DNA of 64,000 nucleotides from Mantis religiosa (GCA_030765055.1 JAUKNK010000323.1:176001-240000), one strand, 5' to 3'; shown: positions 21,066-32,829, counted from the first letter of the stretch. Notes: a model not told the origin generated them from the sequence alone. Numbers and translations are program-made.

Positions 21066-21995
21066 AAGTCGTACTGGGCCCAATGTGACTCGTTGGTATG
21101 GGAGTCACCCGATGGGAAGACGCAGAAAGAACAGTTGATACTTCGCCGGAGTAAGGTCCCGGAAGTCTTGGAGGAAGTGCACGCCGGTACTTCAGGACAC
21201 CTGGGAGCGAACCGAACGATTGACAAACTCCGGCAGCGCTACTACTGGCTGAGACTCCGAGCAGATGCCGAGAGGTGGTGCCGTCAGTGTCACGTGTGCG
21301 CGGCGAGTCGCGGACTCCAGACTAGGAGCCGGGGTCGCATGCAGCAGTACAACGTCGGAGCGCCATTCGAACGGATCGCCGTTGACATTGCTGGACCGTT
21401 CCCAGTTTCCGACCGAGGCAACAAGTACCTAATGGTGGTCGTGGACTACTTCACCAAGTGGCCGGAGGTGTATGCCATCCCAAACCAAGAGTCAAAGACA
21501 ATCACAGACTGCCTCGTGGAGCAAGTGTTCTGTCGATTTGGGGTGCCGTTGGAGCTACACAGTGACCAGGGTATCAAATTTGAGTCCAACCTAATGATGG
21601 ACGCGCTACAAAGGCTTGGGGTGGTCAAGACTCGCACGACGCCTCTACATCCCCAGTCGGATGGCATGGTCGAAAGGTACATCAAGACCTTAGAGGAACA
21701 CCTGAGGAAGGTCGTGGCCAGCCATCGGCGAGACTGCGACGTCAAGGTGCCACTGTTCTTCCTGGCCTACCGCTCGTCTACACACGACACAACTGGTATG
21801 ACGCCAGCCAGCTTAATGTTCGGCCGAGAGCTACGCCTCCCTTGTGACCTGGCTTTTGGAAGCCCTCCGGAAGCAAAACAGCCAGCAACCGAGTATGTGG
21901 AGAACTTGGTGGACCATCTACACGACATGCACGAGATGGCTCGCCAGAACATCCAGAAGGCGAGCGACCACATGAAGACCAGGTATGACAGGTGA
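21066..21995 (+). pseudogene. pol: pol: integrase
   Basis: A long open piece with the HHCC zinc-binding domain (H...GHLGANRTIDKL, then CRQCHVC) around 21180-21300 and the DDE core: AVDIAGPF, LHSDQGIKFES and GMVERYIKTLEEHL, all three acidic residues present. The usual GPY-type C-terminal part lies beyond the stop at 21995 in other frames (about 22000-22200, for example around ILVVHLDHL-like sequence). The linker to RNase H (20917-21065) has stops. Of the pol domains this one is the best preserved. Confidence 0.88.
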
Positions 21996-22221
21996 GCCAA
22001 CAGCCAAGGTTTCCAGCAAGTTCACCTGGTCTGGTTTACCGTCCTACCCGGACCAAGGGACGCTGCCCGAAGCTCCAGCAGCCATGACAATGACCGTACC
22101 GGCTGGTGAAGAGGATTAATGACGTCGTCTACCGCATCCAGAATGTTCCCCGAGGGAAGATGTTGGTGGTACACCTGGATCATCTAGCCCGCTACGATGG
22201 TGCTGTTCGGGACGAACAGCT

Positions 22222-22236
22222 TTGAGGAGGGAGCAG
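22222..22236 (+). promoter_or_regulatory. Polypurine tract
   Basis: TTGAGGAGGGAGCAG immediately before the 3' LTR, the expected plus-strand primer site. The run includes one C and two Ts, so the exact primer core is probably GAGGAGGGAG. Confidence 0.7.
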
Positions 22237-22728
22237 TGTGACCCAATTATCGGAACGAGAGACGAACGGCAGCCGGGAAGGGACCAGAGGCAGCCAAGCC
22301 ACACCCCCTCATTAATCTCAGTCACTAACTGAAGGGACGATTAGGTGAGTGTCACTTGTCGCTGGCCGCCTCTTCCTCCTTCGCCTGCCATCTGGAATTT
22401 TCGCGGTGATTCACGGAAACCAGAGACTTCTAGAAGACAATGATATTCATATAAAAAGGGCTGGAATGAGTGGAGTTAGTGAGTTCTTGGCAAGCAGCGA
22501 AGCAGCGTCGTGCTAGTGTACGGACAAGAAGACTGCGTAGGTGCTTCGGAGGAGCTCACGTGATTGCGAGTGCAAGTGGAATTGTAACGGACGAACTGGT
22601 GAATCGTAATTGTGTGCATTACGTAATTCTGTGTAATTGGCAAGTATTCAACTGTAGGTCGGTGGAAATAAAGAACATTTTTTAGTGGTGCAATTGGACT
22701 TTTCATTTCACGAACCCACAAAGTCACA
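22237..22728 (+). repeat. 3' LTR (492 bp)
   Basis: Begins TGTGACCCAATTATCGGAAC and ends CCACAAAGTCACA; aligns along its whole length with 17059-17551 with scattered substitutions. Contains the same TATAAAAAG and AATAAAG signals. Confidence 0.95.
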
Positions 22729-23099
22729 ATGTGATAATAGCCAAAATGCGCGTGAGACATCCTTCATTGACAGAACATTACTGGTGATATATTTGGCATT
22801 TCGCCTTTCCCAGTTGAGTAAATCACCTTTGTAGAAATAATTGCCGCTGTACAGATTGATCACACTAAAAATTAGTTGTGTTACGCTGCACTTCCTTAGT
22901 TGCAATAGTCATTTAATTACACAAGTGTGGTACTTAATTTAGTCGGTTTTCTCTCATTTCTCTGTTACGAAAATTAAAGAAAAACATTAACCGTTACAAT
23001 AAATAGTTACGTGGGTACATATTTAACACATTTACAATCATTGAGTTCATTTTTTTATGATTATGCACCCGTGTTGCGTATAATAATGGGCTAACCTTA

Positions 23100-23715
23100 C
23101 ACGTCAGACACGCAGCTCGCAAGTGTGCCCCTGCTGTACGCCAACTTACTAATACTTCGCTATTGTAATCAGCAGATAAGAAGAAGGTCGCAGCGCTGGT
23201 CGCTGAAGGTCAATACGTCTCAACGCTCTATCGGGTGGTACTAGTTCCTGAATACCTCGTATAGCTCACAAGCTCTCAATTAATTTAAGCTAGTTAGAAG
23301 CAGTAAGCAGTGGGCTTTTCATCATGGAAAAGACTGGTGTTTCAGCTGCCATTGAAGAAAACCAAGGCAAACCAACACGATTAATACTCCAATTATTGAT
23401 GTATAATAGAATTTATATGACCAATGATACATAATTCGTACAATGTGTAAGTAAATACAAATAAATATTGAGGCTCCATTGTTTGTTTCGTTTTTTTTTT
23501 TGGTTATAATTAATTTTTGTTCCGAAACCCTTTTGGTAATAGTTTTGTTTAAAAAGGTGGTAAGGGTATCGTGCAATATTTCACGGCGTTCTCGATGTAT
23601 TGGCATTAATTTAGCACTGCTATATAGTAGTGACGCAAAACTTCGGTGCGCACATGCAATGTCTAACACGTGGCGAGCGGAGTCACCTTCGCCTTGTTTA
23701 CAACAGAACTGAAGC
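23100..23715 (+). repeat. Non-autonomous relative of the Tc1-like family
   Basis: Around 23320-23380 it reads TTTTCATCATGGAAAAGACT, matching the transposase start at 14427 (MEKTG versus MEQVG, then GVSAAI). Its left part (AGCGCTGGTCGCTGAAGGTC) matches 14060-14130 in reverse, and its right part (TGTCTAACACGTGGCGAG) matches 14870-14890. No transposase of any length remains. A poly-T run lies near 23490. Confidence 0.5.
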
Positions 23716-23770
23716 AGGCTGAGAAAGATTATAGTTTAGAAATTGTTTTTTTTTTTTTGTACTTTTGTAT

Positions 23771-23990
23771 TTTACGTCCTCCAACATCAAGTCATATCGG
23801 ACGATGAATGAAATGGGTGAAATAATGCCTAAATGAGCCCGGGGTCCATAGAGCTTTGAGTTACCCGACATTCGTCTTTAAGGATAAGGGAAAACCCCGG
23901 AAAAACCTTATACAGGTAACTCACCCTGACCGAGATTCGACTCTTGAACGTGAGGCAGACACGCTACCATCTACGCTACTGAAGTGGGCT
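23771..23990 (-). repeat. SINE family S2, copy 3
   Basis: Full body and tail (TTTACGTCCTCCAACATCAA at the left), head at about 23990. About 14 bp covering the B box is deleted (the sequence jumps from GAGATTCGA to CTCTTGAACG). A 7-bp GAAATTG occurs on both sides (near 23728 and 23993) and may be the core of its TSD. Confidence 0.8.
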
Positions 23991-24019
23991 TGAAATTGAT
24001 TGTTCTGCGGGGCGAAATG

Positions 24020-24870
24020 TTTATTTAACATGATAACCTATCTTAATATATTCGAATATAATTGTTGGATTTAAATTTTTGTAACTGTTTCAATTATATT
24101 ACTCACCCAGTTAATGCATCAAGAATATATGTAAATACCTACCAATAAATAGACGGAAGAGTTTTCCGTGTTAAAACTGCCTCTCAGGATGACGAAAGTA
24201 CCAGGACGATTCAGTGTTTATATTCTTTCCATCGTCCATTCTTACACTGGACATAACTTTTGTGACATCATTCGAAGACGTGTATTAGCCAATTTGAAAA
24301 ACGAAGGGAAACTCAACGCTAAATAATACACGTAATGTAATAAGAAACAGGTTTTGATTAGGCAGACATAAGGTAAATAGGATGTTGTTGCAGCTGTTCA
24401 GAGTTTTTCACAGAATTACGTCATATGTTCATTCTACTTGATATTTTTGTGTTTGGATGTACATTTAAAATCATTTCCTTCACTGCAATACACTTTGTGA
24501 CCTAAGAGGTTTCCTTTCGTCGAATATAAACTTCTCTGGGATATTGAGAGCGGTAAAGCCTTACATTCTTGTTTCAAACTTAAATTGCAGGATGTTAGCT
24601 CGTTTCCTTTCGTTTCGCTTAGTTCCGGGTTGAGGAAATAGCTGTAACTTCGATATATATTAACTGTGTATGTGTTATTGATCAGCTGCTGAACTGAGAT
24701 CTTTTCCATATAACTATATCCTGTATCTCTTAACAGTCTCGTGACCAATCACATTTCATTCCTCTGCAAGTCAAAATAGTTCCATATTTAACGTGATCAC
24801 TCATCCTAATATATTCGAAGATATGTGGAATTATAACAACTGTAAGAACTAAATATACCAGGTGAATCAG
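24020..24870 (+). repeat. Two partial copies of the 12.13-kb block
   Basis: 24020-24110 and 24715-24870 share TATTTAACRTGAT..CCTAATATATTCGAA with each other and, more loosely, with 12200-12300; the second copy also has CTGTATCTCTTAACAGTC. The sequence between them holds no recognised gene. Confidence 0.4.
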
Positions 24871-25355
24871 CTAGCCCTATTAATTCTTATTTATGCAAAT
24901 CGCTGTTTACAGTTTAATATGAAAACATTGACCTTGTCGGCACAAAAACCGTTATTGCTGCTCTACCCTTCTATTCGGTACTATACGCACCTACCATTAA
25001 TACCTGCAGGTTTGAATGAGGACCAAAAAGCAGAGAAAAGCGTAAATAAACGACGGCTTTTCATGCATACTAAACCAGCAAGGTGTTAAAAGAATGCTTT
25101 CCCAAAGACCGACATGAACACATGGCCACTGGTCGAGTGGGTTAGTTGCCGGAATATGGTGATACAAAGGTTAGATTCGAAACTACGTCACGTTGTTTTG
25201 GTTTCCTCATTCTTTTTTCTTTCTTTCAATAGTCTTTATTGTCTCTATTTTAGATACTAATTTATTTATTGTTGCTATAGTTCTCTTGTGAGAAAAAGAC
25301 ACAAGAATTACAATCCGAAAATTAGTAATCATGTTTAGTTTTTATTATTTTTTGT

Positions 25356-25585
25356 TATTTACGTCCCCCAACGTTAGGTCATATCGGACGATGAATGGAA
25401 TGGGTGAAATGATGCTCAAATGAGCCCGAGGTCCATAGAGTTTTAGAGTTACCCAACATTCGTCGTTCAGGATAAGGGAAAACCCCGGAAGAAAACTTAT
25501 CCAGGTAACTCATCATGACCGAGATTCGAACTCGGGACCTCTCGTACGTGAGGCAGACATGCTACCACAACGCTACCGAGTTAAC
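25356..25585 (-). repeat. SINE family S2, copy 4
   Basis: Complete family member in reverse orientation: tail at the left (ATTTACGTCCCCCAACGTTA), body with AACCCCGG, and a tRNA-like head with intact B box (complement of CGAACTCGGGACCTC) at the right. Confidence 0.85.
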
Positions 25586-25599
25586 GATCTTAACTTCAT

Positions 25600-26318
25600 C
25601 AACCTAATAATCTGTACCGTATCTGGTGTTGTAAACCATGTTACGCACTTAGCTTTCAATTCAATAGGAGCATGTCGAAGACATTAATACCTAATATTTT
25701 TGTTTTTTGTTTCATGATTAAATCTCAGATATGTTTCACTTATACTGACTAAGGAGTATTGAATGCAACCTCTTAGTTAAACAGAAAACATGGCGATTGT
25801 TGTATTTTGTTATAAAAAACGTTGTCTGTATCATATCAATTTATGAGCCCCAAGAGGTAAAACAAAGGGTAATAAAAAGTTTGAGCTGAAGACGGATTTG
25901 AACCCAACTTGAGGTGGCACAGTGGTGAAGTAAGCTGTATGATACTATTTGGCCAAACTTGCAAGCAGAGGTTCCTGTACGAATAAGCAACTGCAGACTT
26001 CAGACCCCCACCTCGAATCTGTACACGCTTTTTACAGCTTCATACAGTGTTTCATACAGAGCTCGTTTTGGTAGTTTTAACGCAAATAAAAAAAACTTCA
26101 TCCATCATCACAATTACTGTATGAGCCTAAAACTACCGCAATTTGTGAGAGAAGTGAAAAAATCTACATAATACTTAGCATTTCTGGCATGGCTGTACAA
26201 CGAACAGGTGTTGTCTAAAGATTTAAATACATTTGGTCTCACTATGTAGATATCACATTTTGTGTTCCAGTGTTATTGTTAACTGATGCACGTGGTAGGT
26301 TGTACCTTCAGGTGTGTG
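25600..26318. other. about 700 bp without a recognised gene
   Basis: No ORF of note. A weak tRNA-like remnant lies just before this block's SINE neighbour at 25130-25200 (GAGTGGGTTAGTTGCC... TTAGATTCGAAACT). Confidence 0.45.
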
Positions 26319-26319
26319 G

Positions 26320-26397
<78 letters not shown>
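26319..26397 (+). repeat. (GT)n microsatellite
   Basis: About 39 uninterrupted GT units, followed after 50 bp by a short (CT)n. The matching ORFs on both strands are repeat artefacts. Confidence 0.98.
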
Positions 26398-26400
<3 letters not shown>

Positions 26401-26955
26401 TTCGCTAATGAATAAATATTTGCAAACTCGTCTAAAATTGTTACTCCAGCTCTCTCTCTCTGTCTGGGTATGATGTTTTTGGAATCGACATATATAGTGA
26501 TTAATTCTGTCCCGTAAAACACTTATGCACTCAGTTATCTACCCTTCCTATATAAACTGTTGTGCAAAACATACATTAGAAGGTACTCAAGAAAGGCATA
26601 AGTCATAAGTCATATATGTCGCTTAGAACATTGTATAAATTAAAAAATAATTAAGGGCAGGTGACTCACCTGGTTTACCGTAATGGAGTTAATAAATCTA
26701 CAATGCATACAAATTCTGATCAACAAATAGGTGGGATGATACTTCAGTTTATCCCTGTATCTCGTAATGATGAAAATATATGCATCAATCATCAAATTTT
26801 TTGTGTGCCTACGTAAATTTATTGCGCCATCTCTATTCTAGTGGCATTCGGTCGCCTAGACTTCGCACTCGCTGCAGGTTCGAGGCTAGGTTCGAGCATG
26901 ATTTTAAAAAGTCGCGCTAGATCCAGCCCTGAGTTTGAAAACAAGTACAAAAGTA

Positions 26956-27870
26956 CGAGGGCAGTTCAATAAAGAATTATCATGATTTTTACGGTGATAA
27001 TTTTTCGTACTAAAATTCAATCTTATTATATTCTGTTAGCTTAATGTGAAACAAACACGCCGTAGTAGTAGTTTCATTTTTGGTACTCCTGGTTCCCGCC
27101 TTTGAGAACCAGGTGAGTACAGAAATGTTTAGTATCGCCTACAGCTGCAATGGAGGTAACATACAGTTATAGTGTATGTTAGAGGAAGATCCGGAGCTTC
27201 TTTCAAACGTAATCACTGCTGATGAACATTGGTTACATCATTTTAATTCTGAGAGCAAACAGCAAAGCTCATTGTTGAAATGTACTTCATCACCAACCTC
27301 CATAAAAGCAAAAGTGGTTGCTTCTGCTGGGAAAGTTACGGTCAACCCATTCTTTGATAGTCATGGAATGGTTTATCAATATGTTGTACCTGCACACACA
27401 TCAGTAACTGAAAAATACTACAGGGATGTCCTGAACACATTGCAAGTCCATATCAGGTGCAAAAGGCCACAGTTCCATGAAGCAGGCTGGATGGTGCACC
27501 ACGATAGCGCGCGGCCGCATATTACCAATGTTGTTGCTGAATATCTTGCAAAAATAAAAGTGAAGTGCATCCCTCACCCTCCCTATAGTCCGGATTTAGC
27601 CCAATGTGACCTTTTTTATTCCCTAACTTGAAAAAACGCCTTCGTGGGAGGCATTATCCATCATGATAAGCAATGGTGAAAGCTCCGGAGGCAATTTTGA
27701 AGGATGTTTCAAAAAATGTTTTCTAGCATGTCTTGGAAGACTGGCAGAAACGCTGGTACAAGTGCATCGCATTCAGGGGAGACTATTTTGAGAAGTGCCA
27801 TCAAAATTATGAGAATGAGTAAAGGTACGTTATGAAAAGAAAATTATCGTTCTTTATTGAACAGCCCTCG
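26956..27870 (+). mobile_element. mariner element with TIRs and TA target site
   Basis: TIRs of about 28 bp: left CGAGGGCAGTTCAATAAAGA, right the complement TCTTTATTGAACAGCCCTCG. TA flanks both ends (26954-26955 and 27871-27872). At 915 bp it is about 400 bp short of a full mariner, the missing part being the transposase N-terminus. Confidence 0.9.
27176..27631 (+). pseudogene. mariner transposase, C-terminal catalytic part
   Basis: An open frame of 151 codons starting within the catalytic domain: LEEDPELLSNVITADEHWLHHF holds the first catalytic Asp (usually GDE.W), HHDSARPH the second, and YSPDLAQCDLF the third, with 34 residues between the last two (mariner D34D). The frame ends at TGA 27631, and the expected end of the protein continues in another frame, so a small indel lies near 27620. 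The DNA-binding N-terminus is absent. All three acids are present, but without the binding domain the protein cannot act as a transposase. Confidence 0.88.
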
Positions 27871-27872
27871 TA

Positions 27873-30800
27873 ATTAGCTTATCCCATTTAAAATATGCTG
27901 TTTATTTATCCGCAAATATCTTTAAGATATAGTATTTTAATCAAAGCCAAACATTTTCCATGTCGGGGAAAAATAAAACAAGGGATGGGACCTTGGTACC
28001 GTAGAAATGTCCATGTCCTCGATACCTCTTGGTATAATATACAAATGTATTTTATGAAGTGCGCCTTGCTATTCAGCTTGCGGTATCCCGCAACACCTAA
28101 TAGCACCTAATGCAGGCTGGGTCGCCCGAAAAGAGTTTAGTGCTAGGCTGCAAATAGAATGGAAACATTAAGCTTCCCAACTAAAGTGGATTTATAGACA
28201 ACAAACAATTGAGAGTTATTTTAGCCCCCAGGAAAGTTGTTTATTACATTTAAGAAATATTAGAACGTTTACTTAATGAAATATTAATGTGATAAGTGAT
28301 AAAGCTAAACCGACGCGCTATCAAGGAAAAGGAAGAGATCATACAAATGATATGGTAGGTTATTGTGTAAAATCATGTAATCATTGTAATGAAAAAAGCC
28401 ATTCACCACGAGAGAAGAAAAGCTTCATTGACGCAGTGGAATTCCTGTATGTAGGTGCACGTTATCAAATTTAAGCTTATTTTGAAGTAAAGCGCCATCT
28501 TTAATGATACAGAAAGTGCTTTTTCACAAATAAAAGTAAGGAAAATGATGAAAGCGAAATAAAAATCCACAAAATATAATATGCACACTCCATATTGGCA
28601 TCCCACCACAAGGTAAAGAACTTCGTCACTATTACTAATCTATGTTTAAAGTACAAAATCGAAATACCTAATAATATACAAAAATATGTATAACACACGG
28701 AAGTTTATTATGGATATGTTTTATTAAAGTTCTTTTAATCAGATTTTAAATTACTGGGCTGCAGTGACTGATGTCGATATCTGGCTGTCGGATCAAGTGA
28801 TTTTAAGCAAGGAAACTGAAATAAATCTCCCTCTCTGTTAAATGTTTCGGAAGTAGACGTAGTTGTGACACAAATTATTTTAAACTGTTTTAAATGTGTG
28901 CCATAGTCATATATTTGCCTTGCAGAGCAACATTAATGTCACTAATACATCTGTTACACCTCACACACACGCAAAATTGGAGATCTAAGCATATTCAGGA
29001 AGTTCAGTTATTTGTTACACAAGAAAGATGTATTATCTTTTATCAATTACTATTTCTAATATTCCCTAAAGTTTAGCTTCTAAATTCTTATGCGTTTCAC
29101 TAGTTATAAAGAAATTGCAGTCCACTTTCCTCAAATCAAATAACCTTTGTAACATTTTCGCGCAACTGAGCCACCGTACTTGTGTTTAGTGCGCCAAGTC
29201 CTCTTATCCTCCAGCCTTCTGTTGCTTGAGTGAATTTAATTGGATTTCATTAGTAATCAGTACTGCAAATGGAGATTTGTTCTGTAACTCTGAACTTGAG
29301 ACGTGATGTAATACAACACACGGAAATAGTTGTTCCTTTCTTCCTTGTGTTACTTTGAGTTTCACAAGCCAACTAGGGACTCGCGTGTATATTACAGGTA
29401 TATGGCATCACTAATTAACATAAATATTTTGATTTAGCAATATAGAAGCAAAGTGTGGAGCTGTTTTGACGAAGACAGAGTAATTATAACAGAGCTATTT
29501 GAAAATATGTAGAAATACATAAGGTGATGAGACAAAAAAATGCATGCATTTATATACAGAAGCTACTAATTAGAAAACAATTCAGTCAAAAATCTATCTC
29601 CTTTAGAGCTATTTCTAAAGTGAATTTCAAGGATCTAGTATTGGTGTTTGGGGATCAATATCGATATTGAGTATCGAAAAATACTGGTACTGTCCCATCA
29701 TTTCTTTAGACAAAAGATATATAATTCATCACAGTTTTGGTCCACCATGTTGAGATGTCTGAAATAGCACAGTTATCGCAGCAATTATAGCAGTAATAAA
29801 TAAATGCCCACTTCAGCCAATTACTGCGGACAACGTAACAAGAAACCCACATCCCTTCCCTCCGTTCATACATACCCTGGCTGTTCTGGACCCAGTGCAG
29901 TAATGGGAGAAGTATGTGGCCAATAAAGCAATATACTGTCAACATGCTGCTTACTACCTGTGGACTCCAAGACACCACGAGCTACTATTTTGGTAAATTG
30001 GCTCCTCAGTCGGTAACATAGACCTAAATATATCATTTAACATGTCTCCCAGCAGGGGAAAATCTCCATGCCAGTACCGGAAATCGAACAAGAAATTCAA
30101 TAAAATGTAGTTTCCGGGCTTGTAGGCTGTCGTCCAGCAGAAGAATAATGTCACCACTATTCCGGGTAATATTATGCAAATTTGAAGCAATGCGCGGTCT
30201 AACCTCAGTTTAGAGCAAGAATTTTCTCTCAGGGTCTGTGTGGATATATAGGAGTAAGGATGGCACTAATGACAGCGCAATCCAAGTTTAAGACTAGTTT
30301 AATGACTGCTTCTCTTTTTAATTAAGTAAATCGCGAAGTAGCCGGCCAAGGGAAACCAATCTATATTACTGTCAGGAGTTACCATATGTGAAGCGAATAA
30401 TACGCGATAACACTTTATTCGTGATTTACGTAGGGACAGATACGTTCCTTCTCGGGTCACGTCTGTCCTCCTGGACCGTCAATCCAGCTGTGAGTGAATC
30501 CTTGTCGAGCAACTCTGTTATTCATGCAGAACACCCCTCCTCAAGTCGAACTTTTGTTTCATTTGGACTTTTGTATCTTTTGTTACGGTCATCATTTACT
30601 AAAGAAGGTTCTAAAAAAGCCACTTTTATTCATGTGTTTGCCAGATGGACCGCCTGCGATGATAGATTTCCCTCCAGTGAACTGCTAACCAAACAAACAT
30701 ACTGTTTTACATTTAACAAATATACCCCAAGTTCCTGTCTAATTTACTGAATCTCTAATTTCCGTATTAATTATCATCTGGCGTTTCACCAGTAAGCCTG

Positions 30801-31650
30801 TTGGACATCTTCAGGGAAGGAGTCGACAATCAAGGTCATCGTGTACAACTAACCTGAACTCTATTCTCTCCTCAAGAGGATATTTGAGGTACAGGATGAT
30901 CTCTGTTTATCACCTTAGCCCCAGATTTTTTTTTTCTGTGGATACGGATAGATTTTAGATTTCACTACATACCGGAAAACGTTTCATTATATACTCCTTT
31001 AAAAGCCCTGTATGTGGAGAATGTGGAACCATTTCAAAAAACAACTTGGAAATAATTGAATTTGTGGTTAACAGTAAGCTGTGGAACCACATATAGGTCT
31101 TTACATATATAAGGTAAATGGGTCTACATCATTCAGCTAAATTAATAGTTGGAATTTTAGATTAGTAAGTGCGTTTTGTAACAGTGGCTAGTTGCACCAA
31201 ATACAGGGCACCAATATAAAAATGCTCAGATACAAGCTAAAAATTTAATCGTCATACCTTCTATATACGTTTCCTTCTGTCTTAGAATGGAGACTTATAA
31301 TTATTGGTTAACGCAAAAAGTAAAAAGAAAACAAACGGATATTCCTCTAAGGATGGCGTTTTGACATGCTACCAGGAGTTTCTTGTTCCATGATCACTTC
31401 GACAGAATGTCAGAAATTGATGGTGTACTCAACACTGTAGTCTGCATACGTCACGTAATTGGCTGTAAAGACAAAAACTAATTCATGTCGGAAATATTTG
31501 TCAAATTGCATGCTATTTCATCAGTATAAACCAACAAGAACGCGCCGGCCTCATTATATTCGCCATCACCTATGATCCTTTAAGTGATAGGGCAGTAAGG
31601 TCAGTAGCTAGCTAGAAGAATCAGCTGCAGGGATTTAATTTACTGTAACT
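27873..31650. other. about 3.8 kb without a recognised gene
   Basis: AT-rich. Contains a repeat at 30205-30385 and two adjacent minus-strand ORFs at 29706-30190 whose translations are hydrophobic (discussed in findings). No exon structure could be established. Confidence 0.5.
30205..30385 (+). repeat. Unnamed dispersed repeat, copy 2
   Basis: Diverged match to 6205-6440, in the same orientation. No TSD or coding content is recognised. Confidence 0.4.
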
Positions 31651-31659
31651 ACTGTCCTT

Positions 31660-31790
31660 GCCGTGGCTCAGTAGGCTTGAGTTTGGCAATACTGGTTCTC
31701 AACCATGGAATGTTTCAGTTTGGCGCGGGGATTTTAACAAGGTGTATTCTTCCGGTACTCAATCGACTGGATTACTAGAGTTAAGTAGGG
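31660..31790 (+). repeat. Possible tRNA-headed SINE remnant
   Basis: GCCGTGGCTCAGTAGGC resembles an A box, GGTTCTCAACC a poor B box, and the following GAATGTTTCAGTTTGGC resembles the sequence after the tRNA-like head at 9337 (GAATTTTTCAGTCTGGC). Too decayed for certainty. Confidence 0.35.
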
Positions 31791-31950
31791 GAGAGGGATA
31801 GCATTAAATCTCTAGGTGAAGTGTTGGGGCAGTTGAGCACTTTTCAACCCAACGTATATCGCTTCTGCTACTACTAGAAAGATATTTCAAATGTTATCCC
31901 ATCATGGTATACAAAAGAAGCAGTATTCATAGCCAAACAGTCCACCTTTT

Positions 31951-32027
31951 TAGCGTGGTGGTAGTGTTTCTGCCTCACATTCAAGAGTTTCCAATTTAGG
32001 ATCTCGGTAAGAGCGAGTTATCTGCAT
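31951..32027 (+). repeat. SINE family S2, head fragment
   Basis: TAGCGTGGTGGTAGTG, TCTGCCTCACATTCAAGAG and ATCTCGGTAAGAGCGAGTTA match the tRNA-like head of the S2 family; similarity stops near 32027, where a transposase remnant begins on the other strand. Confidence 0.55.
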
Positions 32028-32560
32028 AGAGCTCTCGATGGCCCAATGGCGTAAGTTCTGTGAGTTCACCTAACCGGATAAATGGAAACATGTTTCTTCT
32101 ACGACCCATGTGATGGATAATATGTCAAGATGTTGCACAATAAACGACTGAAACCAACGGCATTAATTCAATCTTTTATCCTTATCTGGTTCCTGTAGCT
32201 GATGAAAAACCGTAACCCTATATGACTTTAGGCATACACTTCTTGCAGCTCTCTGACACAATGAGTAGGTATACCCTGTCTCCTGCGACAAACGTATTAA
32301 TGATTTTTTGTGTGATTGTTCCAGTCGTGCTCTTACGTCAACGACAACCGTGGGAAGCCTAGAGGAACGATGCTTGACTATTTTCACTCACCAGAGATGC
32401 AGTTGCTTCCAATTTGATTACCAGTCCTAGTATTGTGTTTCTTTCGGGAGGATTGCGAACACCAAATTCTCTCTGGTATGCCCTTCGAGTAGCTGTAATT
32501 GAATTCGTAATTCAGTATTGCTTCACAAGGAAGAGTCGTTGATTTAATCTGTACTGCATT
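32028..32560 (-). pseudogene. mariner-like transposase with DUF4817-type N-terminus, decayed
   Basis: On the minus strand one frame gives AYQREFGVRNPPERNTI, typical of the insect DUF4817 helix-turn-helix. A second frame gives VRARLEQSHKKSLIRLSQET and YRVTVFHQLQEPDKDKRLN, the usual middle region. After a stop come WFQSFIVQHLDIL and FHLSG, a stop, VNSQN, where related proteins have a DEAWFHLSGYVNSQN-like start of the catalytic core; here the acidic residue reads VEET, so the first catalytic Asp appears lost. The copy breaks off at the SINE head near 32027. It has at least two frame changes and two stops. The family call rests on these collinear motifs and my memory of insect homologues. Confidence 0.65.
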
Positions 32561-32807
32561 TTCACCTTGACTAGAACAAAACATCGAAAACAGCTGCCAA
32601 TAACAATTGCAATTAGGAATAAAACATAAACATCTGCGCATCTAGTGACAAGAAACCTAAACTCAAGAACATTCTACTTAATTTTGAACTAAAATTGGGC
32701 CATTGAATGAATTTTCAACGGAATAATTAAGGGAAGAAATATTTCAGATCTATATAAATTATCCTTTGTTTGTTTTTAACCGACTTCTCGTTTTCTGTTA
32801 TACTGTT

Positions 32808-32829
32808 CACACACACACACACACACACA

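Larger units (their letters stand above)
17059..22728 (+). mobile_element. Complete-length Ty3/gypsy retrotransposon, mutated
   Basis: 5670 bp with LTRs at 17059-17551 and 22237-22728, a primer-binding site, gag with a zinc knuckle, then protease, reverse transcriptase, RNase H and integrase in that order, and a purine-rich tract before the right LTR. The LTRs look about 94 % identical by eye, so insertion is not very recent. The coding region is GC-rich relative to the surroundings and is broken by many stops and frame changes. Flanking 4-mers are ATAT (left) and ATGT (right): a 4-bp TSD with one substitution would fit, as for the solo LTR at 61995. Confidence 0.95.

Noticed and set aside
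25130..25200. tRNA-like sequence as a SINE copy
   Set aside because: A and B boxes are weak, no tail or TSD could be seen, and no second copy exists in the window.
26253..26522. ORFs with poly-Thr-His or poly-Cys-Val translations at the GT/CA arrays (also 32727, 32770, 41029, 41079)
   Set aside because: They are translations of dinucleotide repeats.
30388..30750. 120-codon ORF as a host gene
   Set aside because: No domain recognised; overlaps the neighbourhood of an unclassified repeat and has no supporting structure.
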